Below are positions 41,667-51,842 of a DNA stretch of 64,000 bases, in pieces. Numbering within the stretch: position 1 is the stretch's first letter; every line of letters begins with the position of its first letter. Source of the stretch: Rhizobium terrae (GTDB lineage: Bacteria > Pseudomonadota > Alphaproteobacteria > Rhizobiales > Rhizobiaceae); the NCBI RefSeq assembly GCF_003425685.1, contig NZ_QJKM01000004.1:124001-188000 (forward strand), written 5' to 3'. The position numbers and the translations under genes were made by a program. A model generated the notes under the pieces. That model was not told the DNA's origin and did not search any database. It saw nothing but the letters and a program-made list of their open reading frames with translations.

Positions 41667-44600
41667 ATGAACTTCTCCGCCTGGTCGATCCGCAATCCGA
41701 TTGCGCCGCTGCTCGGCTTTGCCCTGCTGCTTTATGTCGGCATCCAATCCTTCTATGCGCTGCCGATCACCCGTTTCCCGAATATCGACGTCCCCGTCGT
41801 TTCGATCACCGTCACCCAGAGCGGCGCGGCACCTGCCGAGCTCGAGATGCAGGTGACGAAGGAGATCGAAGATGCGGTCGCCTCGATCAGCGGCATCGAC
41901 GAGATTCAGTCGACGGTGACCGATGGACAATCACAGACGGTCGTCGTCTTCCGCATCGAGAAGCCGACCGAAGAAGCCGTGCAGGATACCAAGGACGCGA
42001 TCGACAAGATCCGCAGCGACCTGCCGGCCGGCATCGAAGAGCCTGTCGTCACCAAGATCGACGTCGAAGGTCAGGCGATCCAGACTTTTGCCGTCTCCTC
42101 CCCGAACATGACGCTCGAAGAACTGTCCTGGTTCGTCGACGATACCGTCAAGCGCGCCCTTCAGGGCCAGCCCGGCATCGGCCGTATCGACCGTTATGGC
42201 GGCTCCGACCGCGAAATCCGCGTGTCGCTCAACCCGGCCAAGCTGGATGCCTACGGCATTACCGCCGCCGATGTGAACCAGCAGCTTCGCGGCACCAACG
42301 TGGACCTCGGCTCGGGCCGCGGCCAGGTTGCTGGCAACGAGCAGACGATCCGCACGCTGGGCGATGCCCGCAGCGTGACCCAGCTTGCCGATACGACGAT
42401 CACCCTCCCGAACGGCCAGTTCGTCAAGCTGTCGGAACTCGGCACCGTCACCGATACCTATGAGGAGCCGAAATCCTTCTCGCGCTTCAACGGTACGCCG
42501 TCGGTCACCTTCGCCGTCTTCCGTGCCAAGGGCGCCAGCGAAGTATCGGTCTCCGAGACCGTCGCGGAAAGCCTCGACCAGGTCCGCAAGGCCAATCCGA
42601 ACGTCGCCATCGAGATGGTCGACGATTCCGTCTACTTCACCTACGGCAACTACGAGGCCGCTCTCCATACGCTGATGGAAGGCTCGATCCTCGCCGTCAT
42701 TGTCGTCTTCCTGTTCCTGAGGAACTGGCGAGCGACGTTGATCGCCGCAGTCGCCCTGCCGCTTTCGGCGATCCCGACATTCTGGATCATGGACATCATG
42801 GGGTTCTCGCTGAACCTCGTGAGCTTCCTGGCGCTGACGCTCGCTACCGGTATCCTCGTCGACGACGCGATCGTCGAGATCGAGAACATCGCGCGGCATA
42901 TCAAGATGGGCAAGACGCCCTACCGGGCGGCGCTCGAGGCAGCGGATGAAATCGGCCTTGCCGTCATCGCCACCAGCTTCACGATCATCGCCGTCTTCGT
43001 GCCGGTCTCGTTCATGCCGGGCATTCCGGGCCAGTACTTCATCCAGTTCGGCCTGACGGTCGCCTTCTCCGTGTTCTTCTCGCTCGCCGTGGCGCGTCTC
43101 ATCACACCGTTGATGGCCGCCTATCTGATGAGCCCCGAAGACGGGATGGAAGACCATCACGACAACGACGGCTGGATCATGAAGGCCTATACGCGCCTCG
43201 TCACCGGCACGACCCGCCGCTGGTATTGGCGTTATACGACGCTGCTTGCCGCGATCGGCTTCCTCATCGGCTCGATGATGCTGCTTGCGCAGGTTCCCGG
43301 CAGCTTCCTGCCGCCGGATGATTCCTCGCGCGTCGTGCTGTCGGTGGAATTGCCGCCGAATGCGACGCTTGAGGAGACGGCTGCGAGCACCGACGTCATC
43401 TATGATGCGGTACGCCATATCGACGGTGTCGAGAGCGTCTTCATCCTCGGCGGCGCTTCGCCGAAGGGCGACCTCGAACTGCGACGCGCAACCGTGCGCG
43501 TCATCCTGCAGAATATCGACCATTCGCTGGTAAAGACCCTGGTCAACAAGGGTCTGGGATCGATCCCCGTTATCCGCGACGTCGTGCCGAAGATGAAGGA
43601 AAATGGCCGCACGCGTCCGCAATGGGATGTCGAAAAGGACATTTTCGCCGCCGTCCAATCCATTCCGGACGTACGGATTTCCAAGGTCAACGACCGCGCC
43701 GAGCGTGACCTGTCGTTCAACTTCCTCTCCACCAACGAGGCGGACCTGAACGAAGCCGTCAGCGTGCTGGAATCGAAGCTGCGCGCCTCGCCGGTCCTTT
43801 TCAACGTCTCCTCGGAAGGCGCCTTGCCCCGTCCGGAACTGCAGATCCGGCCGCGCATGGCGGAGGCCTCGCGCCTTGGCATCACGCCGCAGCAGATCGC
43901 CCAGACGGTCCGCGTCGCAACGATCGGTGACGTGGACGCCAACCTTGCCAAGATCTCGCTCGACGACCGCCAAATCCCGATCCGCGTTCAAGCATCGCTC
44001 GATGTCCGCCGGGATCTCGCCTCCATCCGCGCCTTGAAGATCAAGACCGCGGCCGGTGCCAGCGTGCCGCTCTACAGCGTCGCCGACATCGATTATTCGG
44101 AAGGCCCGAGCTCGATCAAGCGCAACGACCGCAACCGCGTCGTAGCGATCGGCTCCGACGTGCCCTTCGGTACGGCGCTCGATACCGCATCGGCCGAGTT
44201 CAAGCGCATCGTCGGCGAGACCGAGTTGCCGAAGACCGTTCGGCTGGCCGAAAGCGGCGACGCCAAGGTGCAGGCAGAAATGCAGCAGAGCTTCGGCAAT
44301 GCGATGCTGATGGGCCTGATGCTGGTGCTCGTGGTGCTGATCCTGCTCTTCAAGGACGTCATCCAGCCGTTCACCATCCTGTTCTCGCTACCGCTTGCGA
44401 TCGGCGGCGTGGCAGTGGCGCTGATCATCACCCAGAACGCGCTTTCCATGCCGGTCCTGATCGGTATCCTGATGCTGATGGGCATCGTCACCAAGAATGC
44501 CATCCTGCTGGTGGACTTCGCGATCGAGATGAAGCGCCACGGCCTGGAACGAGTCCATGCCATGGTGGAGGCCGGCCGCAAGCGCGCCCGCCCGATCATC

Positions 44601-45002
44601 ATGACCTCGATCGCCATGTCGGCGGGCATGCTGCCCTCGGCGCTCGGCGTCGGCGAAGGCGGCTCCTTCCGTGCACCGATGGCCATCGCAGTGATAGGCG
44701 GCATCATTGTCTCGACGGTGCTCTCGCTCGTCGTCGTGCCGTCCTTCTTCCTGATCATGGACGACCTGTCGCGCCTCCTCGGCAAAATCTTCGGCCGGAT
44801 GGTCGGCAAGAAGGAAGAGGAGGACTTCGGTCTTTCCAACGAGGAGCTCAGCCAGGAAGCGCGCAGAAACGCCCAGTCGATCGCATCCCTGGAAGAACGC
44901 CTCAACCAGATGGAACGGCAGACGAGCGCCAACGACGATCGTTCTCCCGGCGCCCAGGCCGGCAACAAAGTGCTCCGCCTGCCTCCCATGGCGGCGGAAT
45001 AG
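41667..45002 (+). CDS. RND multidrug efflux permease (HAE1 type)
   Basis: 1111 aa, slightly longer than AcrB because of a ~70-residue C-terminal tail (EEEDFGLSNEELSQEARRNA). N-terminus NFSAWSIRNPIAPLLGFALL. Proton-relay aspartates in the helix-4 block TLATGILVDDAIVEIENI and the second-half VDFAIEMKR fit proton-driven transport. The AcrB-type porter domains are present twice. It exports drugs or metabolites across the envelope with the adaptor; substrates unknown. Confidence 0.93.
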   Translation: MNFSAWSIRNPIAPLLGFALLLYVGIQSFYALPITRFPNIDVPVVSITVTQSGAAPAELEMQVTKEIEDAVASISGIDEIQSTVTDGQSQTVVVFRIEKPTEEAVQDTKDAIDKIRSDLPAGIEEPVVTKIDVEGQAIQTFAVSSPNMTLEELSWFVDDTVKRALQGQPGIGRIDRYGGSDREIRVSLNPAKLDAYGITAADVNQQLRGTNVDLGSGRGQVAGNEQTIRTLGDARSVTQLADTTITLPNGQFVKLSELGTVTDTYEEPKSFSRFNGTPSVTFAVFRAKGASEVSVSETVAESLDQVRKANPNVAIEMVDDSVYFTYGNYEAALHTLMEGSILAVIVVFLFLRNWRATLIAAVALPLSAIPTFWIMDIMGFSLNLVSFLALTLATGILVDDAIVEIENIARHIKMGKTPYRAALEAADEIGLAVIATSFTIIAVFVPVSFMPGIPGQYFIQFGLTVAFSVFFSLAVARLITPLMAAYLMSPEDGMEDHHDNDGWIMKAYTRLVTGTTRRWYWRYTTLLAAIGFLIGSMMLLAQVPGSFLPPDDSSRVVLSVELPPNATLEETAASTDVIYDAVRHIDGVESVFILGGASPKGDLELRRATVRVILQNIDHSLVKTLVNKGLGSIPVIRDVVPKMKENGRTRPQWDVEKDIFAAVQSIPDVRISKVNDRAERDLSFNFLSTNEADLNEAVSVLESKLRASPVLFNVSSEGALPRPELQIRPRMAEASRLGITPQQIAQTVRVATIGDVDANLAKISLDDRQIPIRVQASLDVRRDLASIRALKIKTAAGASVPLYSVADIDYSEGPSSIKRNDRNRVVAIGSDVPFGTALDTASAEFKRIVGETELPKTVRLAESGDAKVQAEMQQSFGNAMLMGLMLVLVVLILLFKDVIQPFTILFSLPLAIGGVAVALIITQNALSMPVLIGILMLMGIVTKNAILLVDFAIEMKRHGLERVHAMVEAGRKRARPIIMTSIAMSAGMLPSALGVGEGGSFRAPMAIAVIGGIIVSTVLSLVVVPSFFLIMDDLSRLLGKIFGRMVGKKEEEDFGLSNEELSQEARRNAQSIASLEERLNQMERQTSANDDRSPGAQAGNKVLRLPPMAAE

Positions 45003-45028
45003 GCGCTGCTTCCATACCCATAAGGACG

Positions 45029-45058
45029 ACGCCGGGCCTTCAAGTCCGGCGTTTTTCG
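45029..45058 (+). terminator. Terminator of the RND operon
   Basis: ACGCCGG and CCGGCGT form a 7-bp stem with a T-run, 27 bp past the stop. Confidence 0.8.
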
Positions 45059-45095
45059 TTCCGCGCGCAAAAATTGCAGGAAAAATGAATTGAAT

Positions 45096-45109
45096 TTGAT
45101 CGACGTCAA
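45096..45109. promoter_or_regulatory. FNR/DNR-type box before the Crp/Fnr gene
   Basis: TTGAT-CGAC-GTCAA differs from the consensus TTGAT-N4-ATCAA at one base. It is 60 bp upstream of the regulator start, so autoregulation is likely. Confidence 0.7.
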
Positions 45110-45168
45110 ATTCGACTTTCATAAACCTGTTATTTTAGCAGCATCAGGAGTGTGTAGCGGTTCAAACT

Positions 45169-45873
45169 ATGGAAGAGACCACGGAGATGATGAACAGCAA
45201 CCTCAAGCTCAGCAGCCGGGACCGGGCAGTGTTGATGAAGACTCCGTTTCTTTCAGGTTTGAGCGGCAATTCCCTTGTTCGCATGCTCGCGACGATGAGC
45301 GTGACAAGTCTTCCGACCCGCAAGTCTATCTTCCGCGAAGGGGAAGACGCCGATGCTTTCTACTGTGTTCTCAATGGTTATGTCCGGCTCTACCGGCTGA
45401 ATCGCGAAGGTCGTGAAGCCGATATCCGCATCTGCGCACCGGGCGATACATTTGCCGAATGTCTGCTCTATGGCGGCAACAAATATCGCTATCATGCCCA
45501 GACGGCGGAGACCGCCACGGTTGCCCGATTCGAGTTGCAGGCCGTGCGCGAAATGGCGGAACAGGAGAAGGACATCGCCAAGGCCGTGATGACCTCACTC
45601 TCCAGGCATCTCCTTACCACGATGGAATGCGTCGCAAACGACAGGTTGCATACGGCGCCGCAGCGGGTGGCGAACTACATTCTGACCCGCTGCCCGGTCG
45701 ACGGAGGTCCAGCGGCCATCCGGCTGCCGTTCCAGAAGAGCTTGCTGGCAGGAATGCTCGGACTCGCCCCGGAGGCACTTTCCCGCGCCTTCTCAACGCT
45801 GCGCAAGACGGGTGTCACGGTGCGGGGCCGGGTGATCCAGGTGGGCGACGTCCAGGCGTTGCGGGAAGTCTAG
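45169..45873 (+). CDS. Crp/Fnr-family regulator, DNR-like
   Basis: 234 aa. The N-terminal cyclic-nucleotide-like barrel includes RKSIFREGEDADAFYCVLNG and the C-terminal helix-turn-helix LLAGMLGLAPEALSRAFSTL with the E-x2-SR pattern of TTGAT-binding members. The N-terminal cysteine cluster of FNR is absent, so it is closer to DNR/NnrR type haem or NO sensors; this is inference. It recognises boxes like that at 45096. Confidence 0.83.
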   Translation: MEETTEMMNSNLKLSSRDRAVLMKTPFLSGLSGNSLVRMLATMSVTSLPTRKSIFREGEDADAFYCVLNGYVRLYRLNREGREADIRICAPGDTFAECLLYGGNKYRYHAQTAETATVARFELQAVREMAEQEKDIAKAVMTSLSRHLLTTMECVANDRLHTAPQRVANYILTRCPVDGGPAAIRLPFQKSLLAGMLGLAPEALSRAFSTLRKTGVTVRGRVIQVGDVQALREV

Positions 45874-45961
45874 AAGTTCAGCGAGGCGAGGTCGGATTGG
45901 CGGATCTGATCTCTCTCTGAGCGCGTGTCGTGCCACGGGCGGGTGGAAGCGGCATGCGAAA

Positions 45962-46000
45962 AGGCCGGTGACTTTCGAGGGTCACCGGCCTCTATTTTTT
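45962..46000. terminator. Terminator
   Basis: AGGCCGGTGAC and GTCACCGGCCT pair perfectly over 11 bp with an 8-nt loop, followed by a T-run. It serves the regulator gene and perhaps the convergent gene at 45999. Confidence 0.88.
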
Positions 46001-46670
46001 ATGGGATCGGTTCATCGGCCGGACTGCGTTTGCGCCATTCGAAGGGGCTGAGCAGCAGGCGCTTGCCGATATCGCCGCTCCATGTCGCGCGAAGGCCCTT
46101 CTTGTTGAGAGCGGCGATGATCTGCCGTGCGATCACCGGCGTATTTTCGCTTCGCTTCTCGAATGCTCCGAAGGCCAGATAAAGTTCTCCTTCAGAGAGC
46201 GCCGTCTCGACATCCTCGCCAACATAGAAGACGAAACCGGATGATTTGACGTCGACTTCCTGGCGCATCCGGAACTCTTCCGCAACTTCGGCAAATCCAT
46301 CTGCTTGTGTCAGACCGGCATTGTGCAAGGCGACGATACCGGATGCCCGGAGTTCGACGAAGGCCGCATCGAGGCGATCCCAGTCGGTTCTGGCTGGCCA
46401 TGTCGCCTCCTCCCGCCGCTTCTCCTCGAAAAGGCGGCTAACTTCCGTCCTTATCCAGAGACGATCGGCGTCCGACACCGCTTCAGGCCTCGGATATCCC
46501 TCGACCACGATATCGGCGATTGCCTCCTCGGCTTCGAAACCGCTCCAGATGAACCGGCGGATCTCCGTCGATGCGTCCTGGCGATCTATGGATGCTGCGG
46601 AAACATTGGTCAGCCCGTCCGGCTTCGGCGGAAACCAGCGTGCGAGCAGCATCTTGAGGAGTTCGAGCAT
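45999..46670 (-). CDS. DUF6891-like hypothetical protein
   Basis: 223 aa, no signal peptide. The C-terminal ~130 residues (GIVALHNAGLTQADGFAEVA, FVFYVGEDVETALSEGELYL, GLRATWSGDIGKRLLLSPFE) match the DUF6891 type. Function unknown. It follows ureG by 20 bp on the same strand and could be the last gene of the ureEFG transcript. Confidence 0.65.
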   Translation of the reverse strand: MLELLKMLLARWFPPKPDGLTNVSAASIDRQDASTEIRRFIWSGFEAEEAIADIVVEGYPRPEAVSDADRLWIRTEVSRLFEEKRREEATWPARTDWDRLDAAFVELRASGIVALHNAGLTQADGFAEVAEEFRMRQEVDVKSSGFVFYVGEDVETALSEGELYLAFGAFEKRSENTPVIARQIIAALNKKGLRATWSGDIGKRLLLSPFEWRKRSPADEPIP

Positions 46671-46690
46671 GACGCCTCGCCTTGCGGGCC

Positions 46691-47302
46691 TTAAAGGCCG
46701 CCCTGCTCCTTCAGGAAGCGGACGACATGATCGACGCCTTCTCCGCGTTTCAGGTCGGTGAAGACATGCGGCTTCATTTCGCGCATGCGGGCGGCGTCGC
46801 GGTCCATCACGTCGATATCCACTCCGACATAGGGCGCGAGGTCCTTCTTGTTGATGATCAAGAGATCGGAGCGGGTAATCCCGGGTCCGCCCTTGCGCGG
46901 GATTTCTTCGCCCTGGCAGGTGGAGATCACATAGATGGTGATATCGGCAAGGTCAGGCGAGAAGGTCGCGGCCAGATTGTCGCCGCCTGATTCGATGAAC
47001 ACCACGTCAAGATCGGGAATGCGCTCATTGAGGCCGGCGATCGCCTGCAGATTGATCGTCGCGTCCTCCCGGATGGCGGTATGCGGGCAGCCGCCCGTCT
47101 CCACCCCGACGATACGGTCGGATGAAAGCGCCTGCATGCGCACCAGCGCCTCGGCATCCTCCTTCGTGTAGATGTCGTTGGTGACGACGGCGACCGAATA
47201 GTCCTCCCGCATCGCCTTGCATAACTTCTCCGTCAGGGCCGTCTTGCCGGAGCCGACGGGGCCGCCAATGCCGACGCGGAGCGGTCCGTTTACCGATTTC
47301 AT
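46691..47302 (-). CDS. ureG: Urease accessory GTPase UreG
   Basis: 203 aa, start with AAAGGA 5 nt upstream. P-loop [18 protein letters not shown], the metal-linked CPH in [14 protein letters not shown], and [10 protein letters not shown] for guanine specificity. It delivers nickel to urease with UreDEF by GTP hydrolysis in the cytoplasm. Follows ureF by 42 bp. Confidence 0.97.
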   Translation of the reverse strand: MKSVNGPLRVGIGGPVGSGKTALTEKLCKAMREDYSVAVVTNDIYTKEDAEALVRMQALSSDRIVGVETGGCPHTAIREDATINLQAIAGLNERIPDLDVVFIESGGDNLAATFSPDLADITIYVISTCQGEEIPRKGGPGITRSDLLIINKKDLAPYVGVDIDVMDRDAARMREMKPHVFTDLKRGEGVDHVVRFLKEQGGL

Positions 47303-47344
47303 GGGTCTTCCTTTCTCATTTTCGAAGAGAGCTTACGTCCGCCC

Positions 47345-48016
47345 TCAACTGCGGAAAAGCCGCGAATGCTGGGTTTCATGGCGCAGCGAAGCGATTTCCG
47401 CCTGCACCGCTGCGCCGCCGAGATGGTCCAGTGTCAAGCCGGGCGCGCGATCCGAAAGCTGCGCGATCGCCCCCTCCAATCCCGCCAGAATTTTCACCCC
47501 GTCGACCTGGCCACAGCAGCCGAGCCGTATGCCGGCCGACACCGCCTGGGACGCGGCAGCATGCAGAAAAGCCGCCAGCGCCTTGTTCGCCGGTACGCCG
47601 TGCGCCGCCGCAACCGCACCGACTGCAACCGGAAAAGGCACATCGGACGGCAGGCGTTCAAGCACCGGATCGGGCCACGCGGAGGCAGCCGCAACGAAGG
47701 CCTTGCCGAGCGACAGCGTCTCGGCGAAGCGCTCCGCCGAACCTGCCATCGCCAACCCGAGTTCCGCCGTCTCCTTCAGTGCTACCGCGTCTTCAAAACG
47801 CCGCCACGCCTCCGAAAACAAGACCGCATCGTTCCAAAAGGCGCCATGCCGCATCAGCGCCGATAGCCAGTCGCCGAGATCGACCGAATTCTTCACCAGC
47901 CGGTTGGCCACCGCGCTCTCCAGGCCGCCCGACCAGGCAAAGGCGCCGATCGGAAAAGCCGGCGACAGCCAAGCCATCAACCGCAACAGTGCCTGGGTAT
48001 CGAGCACCTGGTTCAT
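47345..48016 (-). CDS. ureF: Urease accessory protein UreF
   Basis: 223 aa, all-helical. N-terminus LLRLMAWLSPAFPIGAFAWS and GLESAV are UreF markers, and the C-terminus ends with SLRHETQHSRLFRS. It forms the UreDFG chaperone that inserts nickel. It is 6 bp after ureE. Confidence 0.95.
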   Translation of the reverse strand: MNQVLDTQALLRLMAWLSPAFPIGAFAWSGGLESAVANRLVKNSVDLGDWLSALMRHGAFWNDAVLFSEAWRRFEDAVALKETAELGLAMAGSAERFAETLSLGKAFVAAASAWPDPVLERLPSDVPFPVAVGAVAAAHGVPANKALAAFLHAAASQAVSAGIRLGCCGQVDGVKILAGLEGAIAQLSDRAPGLTLDHLGGAAVQAEIASLRHETQHSRLFRS

Positions 48017-48022
48017 ACCGAC

Positions 48023-48538
48023 TCAGTCGTGGTGATGATGGTCGTGGTCATGGCGGTCTCCATGCCCCTGACCGTGTCCATGGGAATGGCCGTGCGAATG
48101 TCCGCCATGAGAATGGTAGGCGCCGCGGGCCGGCTGGAACCCCTCCTCTACATCCGTTACGGTGGCGCCGAGACCTTCCAGCATGGAGCGGATGACGTGG
48201 TCGCGCAGGATCAGGATTCGCCTTTCCTCGATCTGCGCCGAAAGATGCCGGTTGCCGAGATGCCAGGCGAGCTCGATCAGGTGCAGCGTATCGCGCCCCT
48301 TGACCTCGAAGAGTTTTTCCGGCGCAGCCCGAACCTCGACCGTATCGCCGTTGTCGAGCACCAAGCGGTCGCCGTGATGGAAGAGCACCGCCTCCTTGAG
48401 GTCGAGCATCACCATGTCGCCGTTCGAAAGATGCAGAAGCTTGCGGCGTAGGTGACGCAAGTCGTGCGGCAGGGTCACGATATCGACGGGAGGATCGGTG
48501 ATCTCTCCGGCCGGGCGATACGAATGGATATGTTGCAT
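48023..48538 (-). CDS. ureE: Urease nickel-carrier UreE with His-rich tail
   Basis: 171 aa from the ATG at 48538, where the frame opens earlier at 48619 but lacks a ribosome site. [20 protein letters not shown] and [19 protein letters not shown] carry the UreE fold, including the nickel histidine in WHLGNRH. The last ~30 residues are His/Gly/Asp repeats ([20 protein letters not shown]) that store nickel. It donates nickel to UreG. First of three accessory genes, after a terminator that splits it from the upstream operon. Confidence 0.95.
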   Translation of the reverse strand: MQHIHSYRPAGEITDPPVDIVTLPHDLRHLRRKLLHLSNGDMVMLDLKEAVLFHHGDRLVLDNGDTVEVRAAPEKLFEVKGRDTLHLIELAWHLGNRHLSAQIEERRILILRDHVIRSMLEGLGATVTDVEEGFQPARGAYHSHGGHSHGHSHGHGQGHGDRHDHDHHHHD

Positions 48539-48618
48539 GGAAAACTCGTCCGAATGTTGAGGCTCAATCATTGCCAACTGTTTGGCAGCGCACAAGCCCA
48601 GCCGTAGGAAGCGCAACA

Positions 48619-48646
48619 AAAAAGCCCGGCGCGGAGCCGGGCCTTT
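48619..48646 (-). terminator. Terminator after the peroxiredoxin gene
   Basis: GCCCGGC and GCCGGGC pair, with a run of six T on the minus strand. It separates the peroxiredoxin gene from ureEFG, so those have their own promoter. Confidence 0.85.
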
Positions 48647-48667
48647 TCAAGGTCGTCGAAGAGAGCC

Positions 48668-49207
48668 TCAGGCGGCGATCTTCACCGACTTCAGGGCTTC
48701 CAGGATGATCTGCGGCGAAGAGACGCCATAGGGGTCCGTTTCGCAATTGTCGGAATAACCTTCCTCCTCGAACCACTGCTCGACGGTGCCGTTGTTGATG
48801 ACCGCGCCGTAACGCCAGGAGCGCATGCCGAAGCCGAGATTGTCCTTGGCGACCAGCATGCCCATCTTGCGGGTGAATTCACCCGAACCGTCCGGGATCA
48901 GCTTGACGTTTTCGAGGTTCTGGCTCTTGCCCCAAGCGTTCATGACGAAGGCGTCGTTGACCGAGATGCAGTAGATCTCGTCGATGCCTTCGGCGCGGAA
49001 TTCGGCAGCGAGCTTCTCGAAATCGGGGAGCTGGTAGGTCGAGCAGGTCGGTGTGAAGGCGCCCGGCAGCGAGAAGAGCACCACACGCTTGCCGGCGAAA
49101 TAGTCGTCCGACGTGACATCCTGCCAGCGGAACGGGTTGGACCCGCCAACAGCTTCGTCGCGAACGCGGGTGCGGAAGGTGACGTTGGGAACTCGCTTGC
49201 CGAGCAT
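48668..49207 (-). CDS. Peroxiredoxin (Prx5/redoxin type)
   Basis: 179 aa from ATG 49207 with GGAGA 6 nt upstream; the frame opens earlier at 49357. The peroxidatic cysteine is C55 in SLPGAFTPTCSTYQLPDFE. The fold matches the Prx5/AhpC-TSA redoxin group that reduces hydroperoxides with glutathione or thioredoxin. It lies between urease genes but has no known link to urease. Confidence 0.9.
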   Translation of the reverse strand: MLGKRVPNVTFRTRVRDEAVGGSNPFRWQDVTSDDYFAGKRVVLFSLPGAFTPTCSTYQLPDFEKLAAEFRAEGIDEIYCISVNDAFVMNAWGKSQNLENVKLIPDGSGEFTRKMGMLVAKDNLGFGMRSWRYGAVINNGTVEQWFEEEGYSDNCETDPYGVSSPQIILEALKSVKIAA

Positions 49208-49363
49208 GACTATCTCCATGAAACTGCAACGCCCCGAAGGGCCGATACAAAGGTCATAGCGATCTGCTCGCCGCAATGCAGCAAACTTCTTGCTAATATA
49301 TTGCAACGCAAACCTGATATTCACAGGAAGCATCACTCCTCGAAAAAAAATCAGCAATTTTCT

Positions 49364-50035
49364 TTATCGATTGAAGAGCTTGAGCGAGATCTGAAGCGTC
49401 TGCGGCAGCAGGTTCCACCAACCTGTTCTGAGACCTGCGGCCCTGAGCGCCCGCGCCGTCCAGGTATTGCAGCCGATCAGGGCATTGAACGAGCCGTTTG
49501 CCTCGAAGAAGCGGTCATAGGCGCCATAACCGGCCTCCGGGATCACCGCGGCCTTGTCCCCCTCGCGCACGAAACTCGCCTGGATGAAATCGGATAGCTG
49601 CTGGAACTGCTGCGGGGCGAGATCGAAAGCGGTGACCGTCGGATGCCCTTCGTCTATGCCGCCGGCAACATCCACGTGCATGACGGAACGATCGATCGTC
49701 AGCGCACGGAAAACCGGAAACGGCTTGAGATCGCCCCAGGTGGGCGTTTCGAGGTAGAAGGCCCGACCTCCCCAGCCAAGTATCAGCCATTGTGCCGCAG
49801 GATCGGCAACCGGAACACCCGCTTCCGCCAGGAACGCGTAGACCATCCGGGTATCCTCGTTCAGAGGAATGGCGATATCGGTATGGATGGGGTTCGAGAG
49901 CACGAGAATGCGCCGTGTCTCTGCGGTTGGCGACCTCTCCGGCACCAGAAAAGGGCGCGGGATAAACGTGCCTGCCATGACGGCAAGCACGATGATCAGG
50001 ATCAAGATGAGCAGCCGGCGCAAGGCTTTCTTCAT
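49364..50035 (-). CDS. DUF2459 (TIGR02117) family protein, urease-linked
   Basis: 223 aa from ATG 50035. One N-terminal helix LLILILIIVLAVMAGTFIP anchors it, followed by a periplasmic domain with NPIHTDIAIPL, WGGRAFYLETPTWGDLK and NALIGCNTWTARALRAAGL. This matches TIGR02117/DUF2459, a family of unknown function that recurs near urease genes. It starts 26 bp after ureC. Confidence 0.85.
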   Translation of the reverse strand: MKKALRRLLILILIIVLAVMAGTFIPRPFLVPERSPTAETRRILVLSNPIHTDIAIPLNEDTRMVYAFLAEAGVPVADPAAQWLILGWGGRAFYLETPTWGDLKPFPVFRALTIDRSVMHVDVAGGIDEGHPTVTAFDLAPQQFQQLSDFIQASFVREGDKAAVIPEAGYGAYDRFFEANGSFNALIGCNTWTARALRAAGLRTGWWNLLPQTLQISLKLFNR

Positions 50036-50061
50036 GAATGGGTTCCGAAGCGCCAGCGACC

Positions 50062-51771
50062 TCAGAACAGGAAGTAACGCTGCGCCATGGGCAGTACGGT
50101 CGCCGGCTGGCAGGTCAGCAGTTCGCCGTCGGCGCGCACCTCGTAGGTCTCCGGATCGACTTCCACATGCGGCGTGGCCGAATTGTGGATCATCGACGCC
50201 TTCGAGATGCCGCCACGGACGTTCTTCACCGCAACCAGCTTCTTGGCGACACCGAGCCTGTGGGCAAGACCGGCATCGAGCGAGGCCTGGGAAACGAAGG
50301 TGACGGAGGAACTGGTCCTGAGCTTGCCGTAGGCCGCGAACATCGGCCGGTAGTGCATGGGCTGCGGCGTCGGGATCGAGGCGTTTGGATCCCCCATCGG
50401 AGCGGCTGCGATCGAGCCGCCGAGCAGCACCATTTCCGGCTTCACGCCGAAGAAGGCCGGGTTCCACAACACGAGGTCGGCACGCTTGCCCACTTCCACC
50501 GAACCGATTTCGTGGGAAACGCCATGGGCGATCGCCGGATTGATCGTGTATTTGGCGATGTAGCGCTTGACGCGGAAATTGTCGTTCTCGCCCTTCTCCT
50601 CCTTCAGGCGCCCCCGCTGCCGCTTCATCTTGTCGGCGGTCTGCCATGTGCGGATCGCGATCTCGCCGACACGGCCCATGGCCTGGCTATCCGAGGAGAT
50701 GATCGAGAAGGCGCCGATATCGTGCAGGATGTCTTCCGCAGCGATCGTTTCCTTGCGGATGCGGCTTTCGGCAAATGCTATGTCTTCCGGGATCGATGGC
50801 GACAGGTGATGGCAGACCATCAGCATGTCGAGATGCTCGGCAAGCGTGTTGACCGTATAAGGGCGCGTCGGGTTGGTCGAGGACGGGATGACGTTCGGAT
50901 TGCCGCAGACCTTGATGATGTCGGGGGCATGACCGCCCCCTGCTCCTTCCGTATGGAAGGCATGGATCGTGCGACCTCTGATGGCCGCGACCGTATCCTC
51001 CACGAAACCGCTCTCGTTCAGGGTATCCGTATGGATCATCACCTGCACGTCGAACTGGTCCGCAACCGTCAGGCAATTGTCGATCGCAGCAGGCGTCGTG
51101 CCCCAATCCTCGTGCAGCTTCAGGCTGGAGGCGCCGGCGAGGATCATCTCTTCCAGCGGCGCAGGAAGCGAGGCATTGCCCTTGCCCGCAAGAGCGAGGT
51201 TCATCGGAAAGGCATCGAAGCTCTCGATCATCCGCTCGATATGCCAGGCTCCGGTGCAGGTCGTAGCCAGCGTGCCGTGCGCCGGGCCGGAACCGCCTCC
51301 CAGCATGCAGGTGACGCCGCTCATCAGCGCCTCCTCGATCTGCTGCGGGCAGATGAAATGGATATGTGCGTCCATGCCGCCCGCCGTCAGGATCTTGCCT
51401 TCGCCGGCGATCGCCTCCGTCGAAGGGCCGACGATGATCGTCACCCCCGGCTGCGTATCCGGATTGCCGGCCTTGCCGATCGCATGGATGCGGCCGTCCT
51501 TGAGGCCGACATCGGCCTTGTATATGCCGGTGTGGTCAACGATCAGCGCATTGGTGATAATGGTATCGACGGCACCCTCGGCGCGTGTCGCCTGGCTCTG
51601 TCCCATACCGTCACGGATGACCTTGCCGCCACCGAACTTCACCTCTTCGCCATAGGTGGTGAAGTCCCTTTCGACCTCGATGAAGAGTTCCGTATCGGCA
51701 AGCCGCACCTTATCGCCGGTGGTCGGACCGAACATCGAGGCATAGGCGGCGCGGGACATCTTATGGGGCAT
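50062..51771 (-). CDS. ureC: Urease alpha subunit UreC
   Basis: 569 aa, normal length. Nickel site: [14 protein letters not shown], the carbamylated lysine in [14 protein letters not shown], and [17 protein letters not shown]; the flap histidine is in [20 protein letters not shown]. The enzyme splits urea into ammonia and carbamate. GAGGTAG precedes the start. The ammonia would be assimilated by the GSII encoded at 29437. Confidence 0.97.
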   Translation of the reverse strand: MPHKMSRAAYASMFGPTTGDKVRLADTELFIEVERDFTTYGEEVKFGGGKVIRDGMGQSQATRAEGAVDTIITNALIVDHTGIYKADVGLKDGRIHAIGKAGNPDTQPGVTIIVGPSTEAIAGEGKILTAGGMDAHIHFICPQQIEEALMSGVTCMLGGGSGPAHGTLATTCTGAWHIERMIESFDAFPMNLALAGKGNASLPAPLEEMILAGASSLKLHEDWGTTPAAIDNCLTVADQFDVQVMIHTDTLNESGFVEDTVAAIRGRTIHAFHTEGAGGGHAPDIIKVCGNPNVIPSSTNPTRPYTVNTLAEHLDMLMVCHHLSPSIPEDIAFAESRIRKETIAAEDILHDIGAFSIISSDSQAMGRVGEIAIRTWQTADKMKRQRGRLKEEKGENDNFRVKRYIAKYTINPAIAHGVSHEIGSVEVGKRADLVLWNPAFFGVKPEMVLLGGSIAAAPMGDPNASIPTPQPMHYRPMFAAYGKLRTSSSVTFVSQASLDAGLAHRLGVAKKLVAVKNVRGGISKASMIHNSATPHVEVDPETYEVRADGELLTCQPATVLPMAQRYFLF

Positions 51772-51842
51772 GGCGGTCTACCTCAGGCTTTCACACGAAT
51801 TCAAAAACGGCTTGGTCGATTCGGAAATTCGGCCCCGGAAAA

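Noticed and set aside
41931..43991. A 686-codon minus-strand frame opposite the RND permease
   Set aside because: Shadow of the high-GC RND gene; Asp/Arg/Gly-rich with no recognisable fold.
48023..48115. Short CAT/GGN tandem pattern that could be taken for a satellite or CRISPR-like repeat
   Set aside because: It encodes the His/Gly-rich metal-binding tail of UreE, in frame.
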